From Butyrivibrio sp. AC2005 (GTDB lineage Bacteria; Bacillota; Clostridia; Lachnospirales; Lachnospiraceae), in the NCBI RefSeq assembly GCF_000424145.1, contig NZ_KE384138.1:134319-198318 (forward strand): 64,000 nucleotides of DNA. The letters run 5' to 3'. The notes beneath the pieces are model-generated. The model searched no databases, was not told the origin of the DNA, and worked only from the letters and a program-made list of their open reading frames with translations. Shown piece after piece: positions 44,484-53,328 of the stretch. The position numbers and the translations under genes were made by a program. The first letter of the stretch is position 1, and every line of letters begins with the position of its first letter.

Positions 44484-45137
44484 GCTACTTTCAACTATGT
44501 TGAAAATGTCACCTGGTTTTTGTGCGAAAATTGTGCCACCTGCTTCTTCCTGCTCTTTTCGTGTTCTAAAGCCCCATTCCACGCATATGCAGGGCATCCC
44601 GGAATTCTTTGCTGTGTTTATGTCCACATCCGAATCACCAACATAAATGCATTCATCAGCTGTTACACCGAGGCTTTTCATAGCCTCTATAACCGTATCC
44701 GGTGCAGGCTTTTTTCGAATGTCCTTTGTCTCACCGATAGCAACATCAATGGTATCCTTAAAGTAAAGGTCAGCAAGCTCTTTTGTCGCAGCCATGAATT
44801 TATTGGATACGATCGCCAGCTTATAGCCATTGTCCTTAAGCTTATCTAACAGCTCCGGAATTCCGTCATATGGCCCGCTGTTATCATTACAGTGTATTTT
44901 ATAGTGTTCTTTAAAATCCGAAAAGACCTTCTCAAACAAAGGATTATCAAGTCCATCGGGAACGCATCTCTCCATAAGCTTTTGAACGCCGTTACCGACC
45001 CTGTACTGCACCTCATGTAAAGAGCAGGTAGCCATGCCATGCTTTTCAAGTGCGTAATTTGCGCTGTTTTTCAAATCCTCAAGCGTATATAAAAGTGTTC
45101 CGTCAAGGTCAAAAATGACTGCTTTATATTTGGACAT
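44475..45137 (-). CDS. HAD-superfamily phosphatase, phosphoglycolate phosphatase-like
   Basis: 220 aa. Rossmann-type HAD hydrolase with motif I DLDGTLLYT (nucleophile Asp), motif II VSNKF, and motif III/IV KPAPDT and YVGDSDVDINTAKNSG. Cap domain of the Gph/PGMB type between residues 15 and 80. Small-molecule phosphatase; substrate unknown. Its ATG directly follows the stop of the upstream MATE gene, so translation is coupled. The last codons come from a 16-bp tandem repeat. Confidence 0.85.
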   Translation of the reverse strand: MSKYKAVIFDLDGTLLYTLEDLKNSANYALEKHGMATCSLHEVQYRVGNGVQKLMERCVPDGLDNPLFEKVFSDFKEHYKIHCNDNSGPYDGIPELLDKLKDNGYKLAIVSNKFMAATKELADLYFKDTIDVAIGETKDIRKKPAPDTVIEAMKSLGVTADECIYVGDSDVDINTAKNSGMPCICVEWGFRTRKEQEEAGGTIFAQKPGDIFNIVESSKQ

Positions 45138-46526
45138 TTATGTTGTTACTGCCTTTCCGTCTCCCATCTTTGAGACAACAATTTTCTTTATAATAAAATA
45201 ACTGATAAAGTGGGCTGTAGCTGTTATTATCCAGGTTACGGGATATGAAATATACAAAACCGTAAGATCGTGATACATCCTGAAAACAGTAAGTATCCAC
45301 ACAATTCTGAGGCCGCAGGCTCCAACAATCGATACTATCATGGGCACTGTGGAATAGCCCATTCCTCTGAGACTTCCGCAGACTACATCCATGATTCCGC
45401 AGAGAAAGTAAATGGTGCAGATAACAGCCATACGCTGAACTCCATACTGTATTGTGGCAGGCTCCTTGGTATAAATACCCACCAGCTGAGAACCAAACAG
45501 ATAGAAGATATTACCCATGGAAGCTCCGACAATGACCACAATCGCAAGACAGGTTCTTAAGACCTTACCTATTCTCTCAGGCTTATTGGCACCCACATTC
45601 TGACTTGTAAAGGATACACAGGCCTGGTAAACGGCATTCATGGCCATGTAAACAAAGCCCTCAATATTGGCCGCTGCCGCACTTCCTGCCATAGCCACAG
45701 AACCAAATTCATTGATGGAGGACTGAATCAGAACATTTGAAAAGGAAAAGATTGTACCCTGCAATCCAGCAGGTAAACCTACACGAATGATTCTCTTTGC
45801 CTTGTCAGCATCAACCCGAATCTTCTTAATATCAAGCCGGTATATCTCATTTGCTGTGACAAGTGCCTTTACTATAAAAAATGCTGATACTGTCTGTGCA
45901 AGGATTGTCGCAAGTGCAACACCGGCAACATTCATCTTAAAGCCCATTACAAACACAAGATTCAGAATGACATTGATTACTCCGGCATTCATAAGATAAT
46001 ACAGTGGTCTCCTGGTATCACCTGCCGCGCGAAGCACAGCTGCACCAAAATTGTACAGCATATTAACCGGCATTCCGATAAAATATATACGCATATACAA
46101 TGTCGATAAATCTATAACTTCTTCCGGTGATCCCATGAGTTCCAGGATCGGTCTTGCAGCAATAATTCCTATTACAGCAATAATAACGCCGCCTATAAGG
46201 GCAAGCGCTATTGTAGTATGTACGGTTTCCTCCATCTCCTTTTCCTGTCTGGCTGCAAAGTATCTGGCGGCAAGGACATTTACTCCGACAGAGAGTCCCA
46301 TAAACACACTAAGGAGCATGTTTATAACAGCTCCTGTGGAGCCTATGGCAGCAACACAGTTTGCACCGATGTCACCTGAAAATTGTCCGACAACCACGAT
46401 ATCTGCCGCATTAAAAAGAAGCTGAAGTATGCTTGATAATAAAAGTGGAATGGAAAAAAGGAGAATCTTCGGAAGAAGAGCCCCCTTAGTCATGTCTATT
46501 TCGTATTTTTTGTTTTTGATTCTCAT
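45138..46526 (-). CDS. MATE family efflux transporter
   Basis: 462 aa from the ATG at 46526; a longer frame begins at an ATG supplied by the neighbouring REP-like repeat and is probably not used, although the ribosome site of the shorter form (TTAGGCAAAAAA) is weak. Twelve membrane segments in two pseudo-repeats (FSIPLLLSSILQLLFNAADIVVVGQF and IRVGLPAGLQGTIFSFSNV). Drug or metabolite/sodium or proton antiporter. First gene of MATE-HAD-CNNM, with an array of 34-bp repeats in its upstream region. Confidence 0.9.
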   Translation of the reverse strand: MRIKNKKYEIDMTKGALLPKILLFSIPLLLSSILQLLFNAADIVVVGQFSGDIGANCVAAIGSTGAVINMLLSVFMGLSVGVNVLAARYFAARQEKEMEETVHTTIALALIGGVIIAVIGIIAARPILELMGSPEEVIDLSTLYMRIYFIGMPVNMLYNFGAAVLRAAGDTRRPLYYLMNAGVINVILNLVFVMGFKMNVAGVALATILAQTVSAFFIVKALVTANEIYRLDIKKIRVDADKAKRIIRVGLPAGLQGTIFSFSNVLIQSSINEFGSVAMAGSAAAANIEGFVYMAMNAVYQACVSFTSQNVGANKPERIGKVLRTCLAIVVIVGASMGNIFYLFGSQLVGIYTKEPATIQYGVQRMAVICTIYFLCGIMDVVCGSLRGMGYSTVPMIVSIVGACGLRIVWILTVFRMYHDLTVLYISYPVTWIITATAHFISYFIIKKIVVSKMGDGKAVTT

Positions 46527-46547
46527 TTTTTTGCCTAAAACCAGTCC

Positions 46548-46591
46548 CCTCATCCGGCGCTTCGCGCCACCTTCCCCCCAAGGGGGAAGGC
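46548..46591. repeat. REP-like two-hairpin element, copy 3 (variant stem)
   Basis: First hairpin is GGCGC-TTC-GCGCC instead of GTCAGC-TTC-GCTGAC, so both sides changed together and pairing is kept. Second hairpin CCTTCCCCC-loop-GGGGGAAGG. It lies 22 bases before the MATE start and merges into the 34-bp array. Confidence 0.88.
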
Positions 46592-46838
46592 TTTATTAAA
46601 TATATCCATTTCCTTAGGAGGAAACTTTTATTAAATATATCCATTTCCTTAGGAGGAAACTTTATTAAATATATATCTATTTCCTTAGGAGGAAACTTTA
46701 TTAAATATATCTATTTCCTTAGGAGGAAACTTTATTAAATATATCTATTTCCTTAGGAGGAAACTTTATTAAATATATCTATTTCCTTAGGAGGAAACTT
46801 TATTAAATATATCCATTTCCTTAGGAGGAAACTTTATT
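46591..46838. repeat. seven-copy 34-bp tandem array
   Basis: Units at 46591, 46625 (35 bp), 46660 (36 bp), 46696, 46730, 46764 and 46798, followed by a seven-base partial. The unit is CTTTATTAAATATATC, then CATTT or TATTT, then a 16-base hairpin TTTCCTTAGGAGGAAA (6-bp stem, TAGG loop; positions 19-34). Differences are single C/T changes and one T or AT insertion, the mark of slippage. It fills the hisS-to-MATE gap up to six bases from the hisS stop. The 318-base gap 46527-46844 holds only this array and the REP-like element. Confidence 0.95.
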
Positions 46839-46844
46839 CCATTA

Positions 46845-48113
46845 TTAGTGCTTAAGCTCAGTCTTATAGAAATCCTTGAAGTCAGCGTAGCCCTGTGCGG
46901 TAAGCTGTTCCTTCTGGAATTTCTTGTTTTTATTCATACGAACAACGAGTACCTGTCTGCCTTCGGATCTTTCCTTCTGAGCCTCGGCAATAATCTCTGA
47001 AAGCTGCTCACCGCCGATTCCTTTTTCAACAAGGAATGCAACCTTCCCCTTTTCATCGGGAATCTTGAAGCCTTCATCCATCATGATCATAATGATGCGT
47101 TCAAAGCCGATTGAAAATCCGCAAGCAGGAGTATCCTGTCCTGTGAACTTACCAACCATCTTGTCATAACGTCCGCCGCCACCGCAGCTTCCGCCGTACT
47201 GAGGCATTGCAACCTCAAAAATTGTTCCGGTGTAATATGACATTCCGCGAACAAGTGTGGGATCGAAAACAAGCTCAAATTCCGCGCTCTTTGTAGCATC
47301 AACACTTGAAATGATCTCCTCAAGGTTATTCTTAACGTCAGCCTCAAGGAATTCGCCAAGCTCATCTGCGAGGAATCTGATTCCGTCAATAGCACCTTTT
47401 CCTTCCACATTCTTGAAAAGGTTAAGATACTTATCAATGCTCTCCTTGGAGAAGCCGTCCTTTTCAAGCTCCTCTGCAACACCCTCTAAGCCGATTTTAT
47501 CCATCTTATCAAGGGTGATGAAAACTGAATCATAAGATTCCTCCGGGAATCCGCTGTAGGCAGCCATAGCCTTGAGCATGCGTCTCTCGTTTATTCTGAT
47601 CTGGAAGCCCTTAAAGCCAAGTCTTCCAAGGGTAGTTGTTGTAGCAAGGATAAGCTCTATCTCTGCAAGGTTTGTAGGCTCACCGAGGATATCGATGTCG
47701 CACTGCATAAACTGACGATATCTTCCCTTCTGAGGTCTGTCAGCTCTCCATACATATCCCATCTGAAGCGCCTTAAAGGGTGAAGGAAGCTCGTTCTGGT
47801 GATTGGAATAATATCTTACAAGCGGAACTGTAAGGTCATAACGAAGTCCTGAATCAGTGAGATCGTTCTCTTCCTTTGCGCTCTCAAGTTTAAGCTTCTC
47901 TCCTCTTTTCATAATCTTGAAAATGAGTTTCTCATTCTCTCCGCCCTGCTTGCTGTTAAGGTTTGCCAGGGATTCAACGCAGGGAGTATCAATGGAAGTA
48001 AATCCAAAGCCTGCATAGGTGTCCTTGATTATACCTATTACATAGTCTCTAAGCTTCATCTCCTCAGGGAGAATATCCTTCATTCCAGTTACGGGCTTCT
48101 TTATAAGTGCCAT
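46845..48113 (-). CDS. hisS: histidyl-tRNA synthetase
   Basis: 422 aa. Class II synthetase of the HisRS type: motif 1 in the N-terminal part, motif 2 MGYVWRADRPQKGRYRQFMQ, and the His-specific signatures LVRGMSYYTGTIFEV and GGGGRYDKMVG. Anticodon-binding C-terminal domain present. AGAGGTTAACAA ribosome site. Co-transcribed with the 90-aa gene upstream (25-base gap). Confidence 0.96.
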   Translation of the reverse strand: MALIKKPVTGMKDILPEEMKLRDYVIGIIKDTYAGFGFTSIDTPCVESLANLNSKQGGENEKLIFKIMKRGEKLKLESAKEENDLTDSGLRYDLTVPLVRYYSNHQNELPSPFKALQMGYVWRADRPQKGRYRQFMQCDIDILGEPTNLAEIELILATTTTLGRLGFKGFQIRINERRMLKAMAAYSGFPEESYDSVFITLDKMDKIGLEGVAEELEKDGFSKESIDKYLNLFKNVEGKGAIDGIRFLADELGEFLEADVKNNLEEIISSVDATKSAEFELVFDPTLVRGMSYYTGTIFEVAMPQYGGSCGGGGRYDKMVGKFTGQDTPACGFSIGFERIIMIMMDEGFKIPDEKGKVAFLVEKGIGGEQLSEIIAEAQKERSEGRQVLVVRMNKNKKFQKEQLTAQGYADFKDFYKTELKH

Positions 48114-48138
48114 TTGTTAACCTCTTCTTTCTTTATTT

Positions 48139-48411
48139 TCACAGCCAGTTTAGCGGGTTGCTGAGTGCTTTGGCGCGCTTTACTATTTCTTCGCGGTTAT
48201 GCTTGAGATAGAATTCCAGTGCCGCAATTTCATCCTCCGCAAATCCGTCAGATTTAAGAATCTTGTAGCCGGGAATAATACCTTCGGCGGTATCTTCCTC
48301 TCTAAGTGACCGTGGTCTTGAGAAATAAATTCTGATAAATGTTTTACCGGACTTTGATGTAAGAAAGCCCGTCTGCGTCATTTTAAATGATTGACCAAAA
48401 TTCTTTGCCAT
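48139..48411 (-). CDS. small hypothetical protein upstream of hisS
   Basis: 90 aa, basic N-terminal half with beta-strand character (TQTGFLTSKSGKTFIRIYFS), helical C-terminal half (AEDEIAALEFYLKHNREEIV). No family recognised. GGGGGAAGT ribosome site. No signal or membrane segment. Position before hisS suggests co-transcription, not a shared function. Confidence 0.6.
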   Translation of the reverse strand: MAKNFGQSFKMTQTGFLTSKSGKTFIRIYFSRPRSLREEDTAEGIIPGYKILKSDGFAEDEIAALEFYLKHNREEIVKRAKALSNPLNWL

Positions 48412-48505
48412 ACTTCCCCCATAAGTGTAGCGAAAATAGTTGCCTCATCAGAGGCATAAGACTTTTATACAATAATAGCATAAAATTCATACATCAAAAC
48501 ATAAT

Positions 48506-48541
48506 ATATGGGCGAACAAAAAAATACAAGTCCGCCCATAT
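48506..48541. terminator. 9-bp inverted repeat, possible terminator after the alpha/beta hydrolase
   Basis: ATATGGGCG (48506-48514) and CGCCCATAT (48533-48541) pair across an 18-base, A-rich loop. No clear T run follows, so the terminator role is tentative. Confidence 0.4.
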
Positions 48542-48556
48542 GCTTTTACTCATCAA

Positions 48557-49363
48557 TTATTCATTTTCCTCGTAAAATTCGAATACTCTTTTTCTGTAAT
48601 CGGGTGCAGTATCGAAGGCTGCATGGCCGTAGCCGATGTACATGTAAAGCTTAAAATCCGGCCTGTAGTCAAGCTCCTCTGCAATTTCCATTGTAGCGTC
48701 AGAATCAAGGACCGCATCCTCATAAACTCCAAGTGCAAGAACCGGACAATTTATCTTTTTTAAACCATCAGTGACATTGATTTTTTTAATGCTTTTTGCA
48801 AGAATGACAAATTTCTTCAGCTCGGCATCGGTTACTGTCTTGCTTACATCATTAAAATAATCCTTAAATTGCTCATATACATTTTCAGGATAAATTTCTT
48901 TTCCGAATTCCTGATACAATCCCTGTGCATCCTTTGCTTCTGCGAGGCTTATCCACTTATCAAAGACCGCCTGCTGCTGTGGCTGAAGATGCGAGGATGT
49001 AGAACCAAGAGCCAGCTTTTTCACAAGCTCAGGATATTCCATAGCAATAACCATGGCTATCATTCCTCCCTGAGAAGCTCCGAACATATACACATCCTTT
49101 AGTCCCAGCTCCTTCATAGCATCCGCGGTATCCCTGGCCATATCCTCTATGGCATAACCCTCGGGAACAACTTTTATTCTGTCAAAAACATAGGTAGTAT
49201 ACTCGTCCGCCTTAGTATTATAGCTGCCCTCAATAGCATCAGCAGCACCCATAACGCTTTGAACAGTAAGCCCCGGGAGGATTACAAATATCTTATCTCC
49301 ATGTCCGAATTTACAATAATCCATTTCGAAATCCTTAGTTTTAACACAACCAAGCTCAGCCAT
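48557..49363 (-). CDS. alpha/beta hydrolase
   Basis: 268 aa. Alpha/beta-hydrolase fold with the nucleophile elbow GASQGGMI (Ser), an acid in ALGVYEDAVLDSD and a C-terminal His in IGYGHAAFD. Cytoplasmic (no signal). Ester, amide or C-C bond hydrolase of unknown substrate. Start at 49363 preferred over 49369, which is too close to the AGAGG ribosome site. Confidence 0.85.
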   Translation of the reverse strand: MAELGCVKTKDFEMDYCKFGHGDKIFVILPGLTVQSVMGAADAIEGSYNTKADEYTTYVFDRIKVVPEGYAIEDMARDTADAMKELGLKDVYMFGASQGGMIAMVIAMEYPELVKKLALGSTSSHLQPQQQAVFDKWISLAEAKDAQGLYQEFGKEIYPENVYEQFKDYFNDVSKTVTDAELKKFVILAKSIKKINVTDGLKKINCPVLALGVYEDAVLDSDATMEIAEELDYRPDFKLYMYIGYGHAAFDTAPDYRKRVFEFYEENE

Positions 49364-49616
49364 AACCATTTACCTCTCTTTTATATTATTTTCCCAAAAA
49401 CAGCTATCCTGCATTCCGATATAATTTTATTAAATTACCCACGAAAACTCTATGCATAAATAATAAAATTTTCTCCAAAACACTCCCGGCGCCAAACATT
49501 CGCGATAATAAATACCTTATAAAATCTTCATGTTTTCTATATTGAACAGACTTCTTTTTATGTTTACCATTATTTTAGGGAAAAGTTTCATAGCTTCCAA
49601 AAATGAGGAATATCAC

Positions 49617-50420
49617 ATGATTAATACAGTAAAAATCAATGATATCAGTTCTCTTTTCATGATGATTTCAGAACAGGAATACCGGGATGATCTTGGTCGT
49701 TTCAGGGATTTATTCGTTTACAGAGGTATGCCGAACGCGGATTTTAATCTGGTAACCAGTCTGATGAGAACCTGTAAGGATAAGCGAAAAGAGCTTGAGC
49801 CTTGTATTTTAAGGAATTTTACAAAGTATGCTGCTCTGGAAGAGCCTTCAATTGAGCGCTCTGTCTGGAGTCAGATGATATTCGGACAGCACCACGGTCT
49901 TCCCACAAGACTTCTGGACTGGTCATTTTCTCTGCTGATAGCTCTTCACTTTTCAACATCTGAAATTGATATGGACAAGATGGCAGAACACGACAGCGTT
50001 GTATGGCAGATTGACGTTCATGAGCTTCACAGACTTTTACCCGAAAAGTATCGCAACGAGTGCAAGCGTGTTAACAATACCGTGTTCTCAATTGATATGA
50101 TGGAAAATGTCTGCAGCAGCCTTGCCCAATATGATGAGGATATGGGCGACAGTTCCATGGTAATAATCGAGCCGCCCTCCGTCGACAAGAGAATTGTAAA
50201 TCAGTTCTCCTTTTTCTCGGTTATCCCCTGTGAAATGGAGGATATTGAGGGGTTCCTGGACAAGAACACCCAAAATACCTACAAATATATCATCGACAAA
50301 AGTCTCCGCTGGCAGATCCGCGACATACTGGATCACCAGAACATCTCCGAGCGTATTGTTTATCCGGGACTTGACGGTTTATCCAGATGGATCGGAAGAC
50401 ATTATTTTGTTAAAAGTTAA
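49617..50420 (+). CDS. FRG domain-containing protein
   Basis: 267 aa from the ATG at 49617 (GAGGAATATCAC upstream). The FRG domain is clear: LFVYRGMPNADF (YRG at 35-37), RNFTKYA, then GQHHGLPTRLLDW (90-102) and LLIALHFST. The family has no settled biochemical function and is often found alone or near mobile or defence genes. Here it is a lone plus-strand gene between minus-strand genes, converging with tldE with only 12 bases between stops and no terminator visible. Confidence 0.85.
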   Translation: MINTVKINDISSLFMMISEQEYRDDLGRFRDLFVYRGMPNADFNLVTSLMRTCKDKRKELEPCILRNFTKYAALEEPSIERSVWSQMIFGQHHGLPTRLLDWSFSLLIALHFSTSEIDMDKMAEHDSVVWQIDVHELHRLLPEKYRNECKRVNNTVFSIDMMENVCSSLAQYDEDMGDSSMVIIEPPSVDKRIVNQFSFFSVIPCEMEDIEGFLDKNTQNTYKYIIDKSLRWQIRDILDHQNISERIVYPGLDGLSRWIGRHYFVKS

Positions 50421-50432
50421 AAAATCTCCGAT

Positions 50433-51713
50433 TTATTCAATTCCCGTAACACTTACATTTTCAAGTCTTGTGAGCGCGGGAATATTGAAGTTGTCGTATT
50501 GTCGCTTTTCCTTTGACATATACATCTCGTTTACAAAATCATTCATGCATCCTGAGATGGACCCGCCACTGACAGGAGTCACCTTGTCACCATCGTGATA
50601 GTAACCGAGTCTTATTTCTCCTGCGATATCACCGGATATGGCATCCACAGCAAAATCAGAGAATTCAACTATCTCAAGGTATTTTCCGTTTCTGATTTCA
50701 TCTGCGGTTTTGGAGCCTCCGGTTATATCAAAATTGCAGGCCAGGTAGGAGTTTTCAATTCCGAGATAGTATCTGAATCTCCTTCCGCCAAAGAAGGTCT
50801 TCGGTACATTGTTCTCAAGAACAGACATGTCTCTTATTACTGCGCCTTCCTCATCCACATCAAAGTTCCTGGAGGAATTCGGAAGATTTTTAACTGACTT
50901 AAGAGTTACTTTGTCTCCCTTTGCCTTGGGAGCAATATCCTTTCCAATCTCCCAGTCGGAATACTTACTGTAAATAAATCCCGCGTTACACTTTTCAACA
51001 AACCAGCTGTAAATCTGAACTGCATCACTTGTCGGGAAAACAACTGCTGCCTTTCCCAGCTTCGGAGTAGGCTTTGCAATAAGCTTGTCCTTTCCGTATT
51101 TTAAAACCTCTGCGATGTCTTTTTTCAGATTCTCGCTGTCGCAGGTTCCTGCCTTATACATGCGGTAAAGCTCTATCTCGTGCTCTCCCTCTCTGGCATT
51201 TACCACAACCTCAACCATGGATGAAGGATACTCAAAGGTTATGTCGATGCCCTCTGAATTCACAAAGCGTCTTTTGTTCTTTTCAGCAAAAATCTCGTAG
51301 GAATTGATGTACTCTGTGTCCGTCTCAGGAAGTGATTTCATTGCTGTAACGAAGTTCTCTGCTATCTGAGATACGTTCACTTCGCTTGCTTTTGAAGCTT
51401 CGAATTCCTCGGGTTTATTAAGCTCATAGTACGGGTTCTTCACATTCTCTGCCCTGTCAATAAGCTTGTTTATCTCTTCTTTAATCTCTTCTTCTGATAG
51501 TGTGGGGTAAATCTCACCTGAAGCACTGCCCAGCATTTTTCCGTCGTCAAGCTTCTTGTATACCTTGACGTTAATATGTTCCACGTCGCGAACTCTGTTC
51601 TGATCAAGCTTATGCTTAATAAAATAGAATTCATAGGCGAGTGTTGTTGTATCTGTAATCTCGTAAGCATCAGCTGAAGATGCCTTGAGAATTTCTATAA
51701 TTTTATCAGTCAT
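50433..51713 (-). CDS. tldE: TldE/PmbA-type metallopeptidase subunit
   Basis: 426 aa. Partner of TldD; the two form a peptide-cleaving complex that degrades unfolded peptides and matures some ribosomally made peptides. Lacks the zinc motif, as TldE does. It carries the family's C-terminal segment (GNYLEIVEFSDFAVDAISGDI-like, here KYLEIVEFSDFAVDAISG) and GGSISGCMNDF. Start at 51713, preceded by AAAGGAAAATAGAA. A REP-like element separates it from tldD. Confidence 0.9.
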   Translation of the reverse strand: MTDKIIEILKASSADAYEITDTTTLAYEFYFIKHKLDQNRVRDVEHINVKVYKKLDDGKMLGSASGEIYPTLSEEEIKEEINKLIDRAENVKNPYYELNKPEEFEASKASEVNVSQIAENFVTAMKSLPETDTEYINSYEIFAEKNKRRFVNSEGIDITFEYPSSMVEVVVNAREGEHEIELYRMYKAGTCDSENLKKDIAEVLKYGKDKLIAKPTPKLGKAAVVFPTSDAVQIYSWFVEKCNAGFIYSKYSDWEIGKDIAPKAKGDKVTLKSVKNLPNSSRNFDVDEEGAVIRDMSVLENNVPKTFFGGRRFRYYLGIENSYLACNFDITGGSKTADEIRNGKYLEIVEFSDFAVDAISGDIAGEIRLGYYHDGDKVTPVSGGSISGCMNDFVNEMYMSKEKRQYDNFNIPALTRLENVSVTGIE

Positions 51714-51735
51714 TTTCTATTTTCCTTTCATTTCC

Positions 51736-51780
51736 CCTCATCCGTCAGCTTCGCTGACACCTTCCCCCCAAGGGGAAGGC
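51736..51780. repeat. REP-like two-hairpin element, copy 4
   Basis: GTCAGC-TTC-GCTGAC and CCTTCCCC-CCAA-GGGGAAGG, 23 bases before the tldE start. Its last nine bases recur at 51814, as part of a tandem duplication. Confidence 0.88.
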
Positions 51781-51856
51781 AGTATAGGGGCATCCCAGTC
51801 TTGCAATAGCCTTGGGGAAGGCAGTATGGGGGTCAACCCAGTCTTGCTATAGCCTT
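51772..51856. repeat. tandem duplication of half a REP and the tldD 3' end
   Basis: Unit A (51772-51813) and unit B (51814-51856) both begin GGGGAAGGCAGTAT and end TAGCCTT. Unit B carries the true tldD stop; unit A is a copy of the last codons (encoding KAIARLG on the minus strand) plus the REP end. They differ at a few bases. Confidence 0.9.
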
Positions 51857-53263
51857 GAGGTATGGGCCGCCGTCAGAGACCTTAACCCACTCTTTATGGC
51901 CCTTGCCACAACCGCCGTTACCGAAGGACTCGCGGTCTGTGCTGACCATTGAAATCGAACCGAGAAGATCAGGTACATAGCCTGTCATAACTACAGGCGC
52001 TACAACTTTTCCTGTGAACTTTCCATCTATGATTTCGCGGCCTCTGGCCACAATACACTGTATACCCCAGTGCTTGGGATCCTCCATACCGGAGAACATT
52101 CCCTCAAGGTAATAACCCTTCTTCACAGATGCAATCATGTCTTCCTTGGAATCACTTCCACTGTCAAACATAGTGTTAGTCATTCTGGTATAAACCTTGT
52201 GCTCGAAGTTCTCTCGCTTACCATTACCTGTGGGCTTAGTTCCGAGACGAAGTGCAGCAAGCGCATCGCAGACACCGGTCCTTAAGATTCCGTGATCAAT
52301 CTCTGTAACATCACCTGCCAGCGTGCCCTCATCGTCAAAGGCATAGCTTGCGACATCAACAACGCAGTTTGCACCTTCGTGCATGGACACAAGATCGGAA
52401 CCAACACGCTTGTCAATGTACCTGGCACCAAGCGCACGTTCTTTTACAAACATATCCATCTCCACGCCATGTCCGAAAGCTTCATGTGCGATAAGTCCTG
52501 TAACCTCAGGACTTGTAATAATCTCATATTCACCGGGAACAACAGGAGAAGCATCAAGCATATCACCGACAGCATTTACAGCCAACTCCACCTTCTCCTC
52601 AAGTCCTTCAAGGATTCCCGCTCCGGTTCTTCCGGAAACACCCTCAATAGTCATGGTATTCTTGCCATTCTTAGCACCTATTGCAAGTATTGTTCCTTCT
52701 GTGTAAACATAACTCTGGCGCATATCTCTGTTCTTTGTGAGGAACATCTTGCATATATGTGTTGACTTGGCTGATGCAGGTGCATCAATCATATAATCCT
52801 TCATTGCCATCGCCCTGTCACTGTAGCTCTGAAGCTTTACCATTAGTGCTCCCAGGTCCACATCTTCAGGCATAATGTCTGTTTCCATCTCTGTGAAAAG
52901 TTCACACGGTTCATCATCCAGCTTTGCAGTATCAAAAATCTCAGATGAAGTTTTCTTAATAATCGCAAGCTGATCATCAAGGATATCTCTCAGCTTCCCG
53001 GACATAGCTGAAATATCCTCATCCGGCTTATTAAAAGCATATTCACTGTAAAGGCCATCCTTATAAACTCTGACAACGCAGCCTCTCTCTGTTGTCAGGT
53101 TTTCACCAGTAATCAGTTTACTCTTCTGTGATGCCTGAATTCCAAAGCCCTTGGAATCACTGGCAAGTATACTTACGTAATCATAACTCTCTGAGAGCTC
53201 ATCAATGAGCTTTTTAAGGCTCGGAGCAATGCTCTCAAGGTATGATGAAAATTTAGCTTTCAT
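51833..53263 (-). CDS. tldD: TldD metallopeptidase catalytic subunit
   Basis: 476 aa from the ATG at 53263 (AGGAAGGATACAATTT upstream). Zinc motif HEAFGHGVEMD (HExxxH) near the middle, with GLIAHEAFGHG; C-terminal MVSTDRESFGNGGCGKGHKEW region typical of TldD. Processes peptides together with TldE encoded downstream. The last codons are duplicated downstream of the stop. Confidence 0.94.
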   Translation of the reverse strand: MKAKFSSYLESIAPSLKKLIDELSESYDYVSILASDSKGFGIQASQKSKLITGENLTTERGCVVRVYKDGLYSEYAFNKPDEDISAMSGKLRDILDDQLAIIKKTSSEIFDTAKLDDEPCELFTEMETDIMPEDVDLGALMVKLQSYSDRAMAMKDYMIDAPASAKSTHICKMFLTKNRDMRQSYVYTEGTILAIGAKNGKNTMTIEGVSGRTGAGILEGLEEKVELAVNAVGDMLDASPVVPGEYEIITSPEVTGLIAHEAFGHGVEMDMFVKERALGARYIDKRVGSDLVSMHEGANCVVDVASYAFDDEGTLAGDVTEIDHGILRTGVCDALAALRLGTKPTGNGKRENFEHKVYTRMTNTMFDSGSDSKEDMIASVKKGYYLEGMFSGMEDPKHWGIQCIVARGREIIDGKFTGKVVAPVVMTGYVPDLLGSISMVSTDRESFGNGGCGKGHKEWVKVSDGGPYLKAIARLG

Positions 53264-53328
53264 AAATTGTATCCTTCCTATTTTGTCTTTTACTCCCCTC
53301 ATGAAAGAGCTTAGTGATAATGCAGCTT

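Noticed and set aside
46591..46838. Possible CRISPR array
   Set aside because: The 34-bp units are joined head to tail without unique spacers, and no cas genes are near.
48412..48556. T-box leader for the hisS operon
   Set aside because: No T-box sequence or antiterminator pattern was found upstream of the 90-aa gene and hisS.
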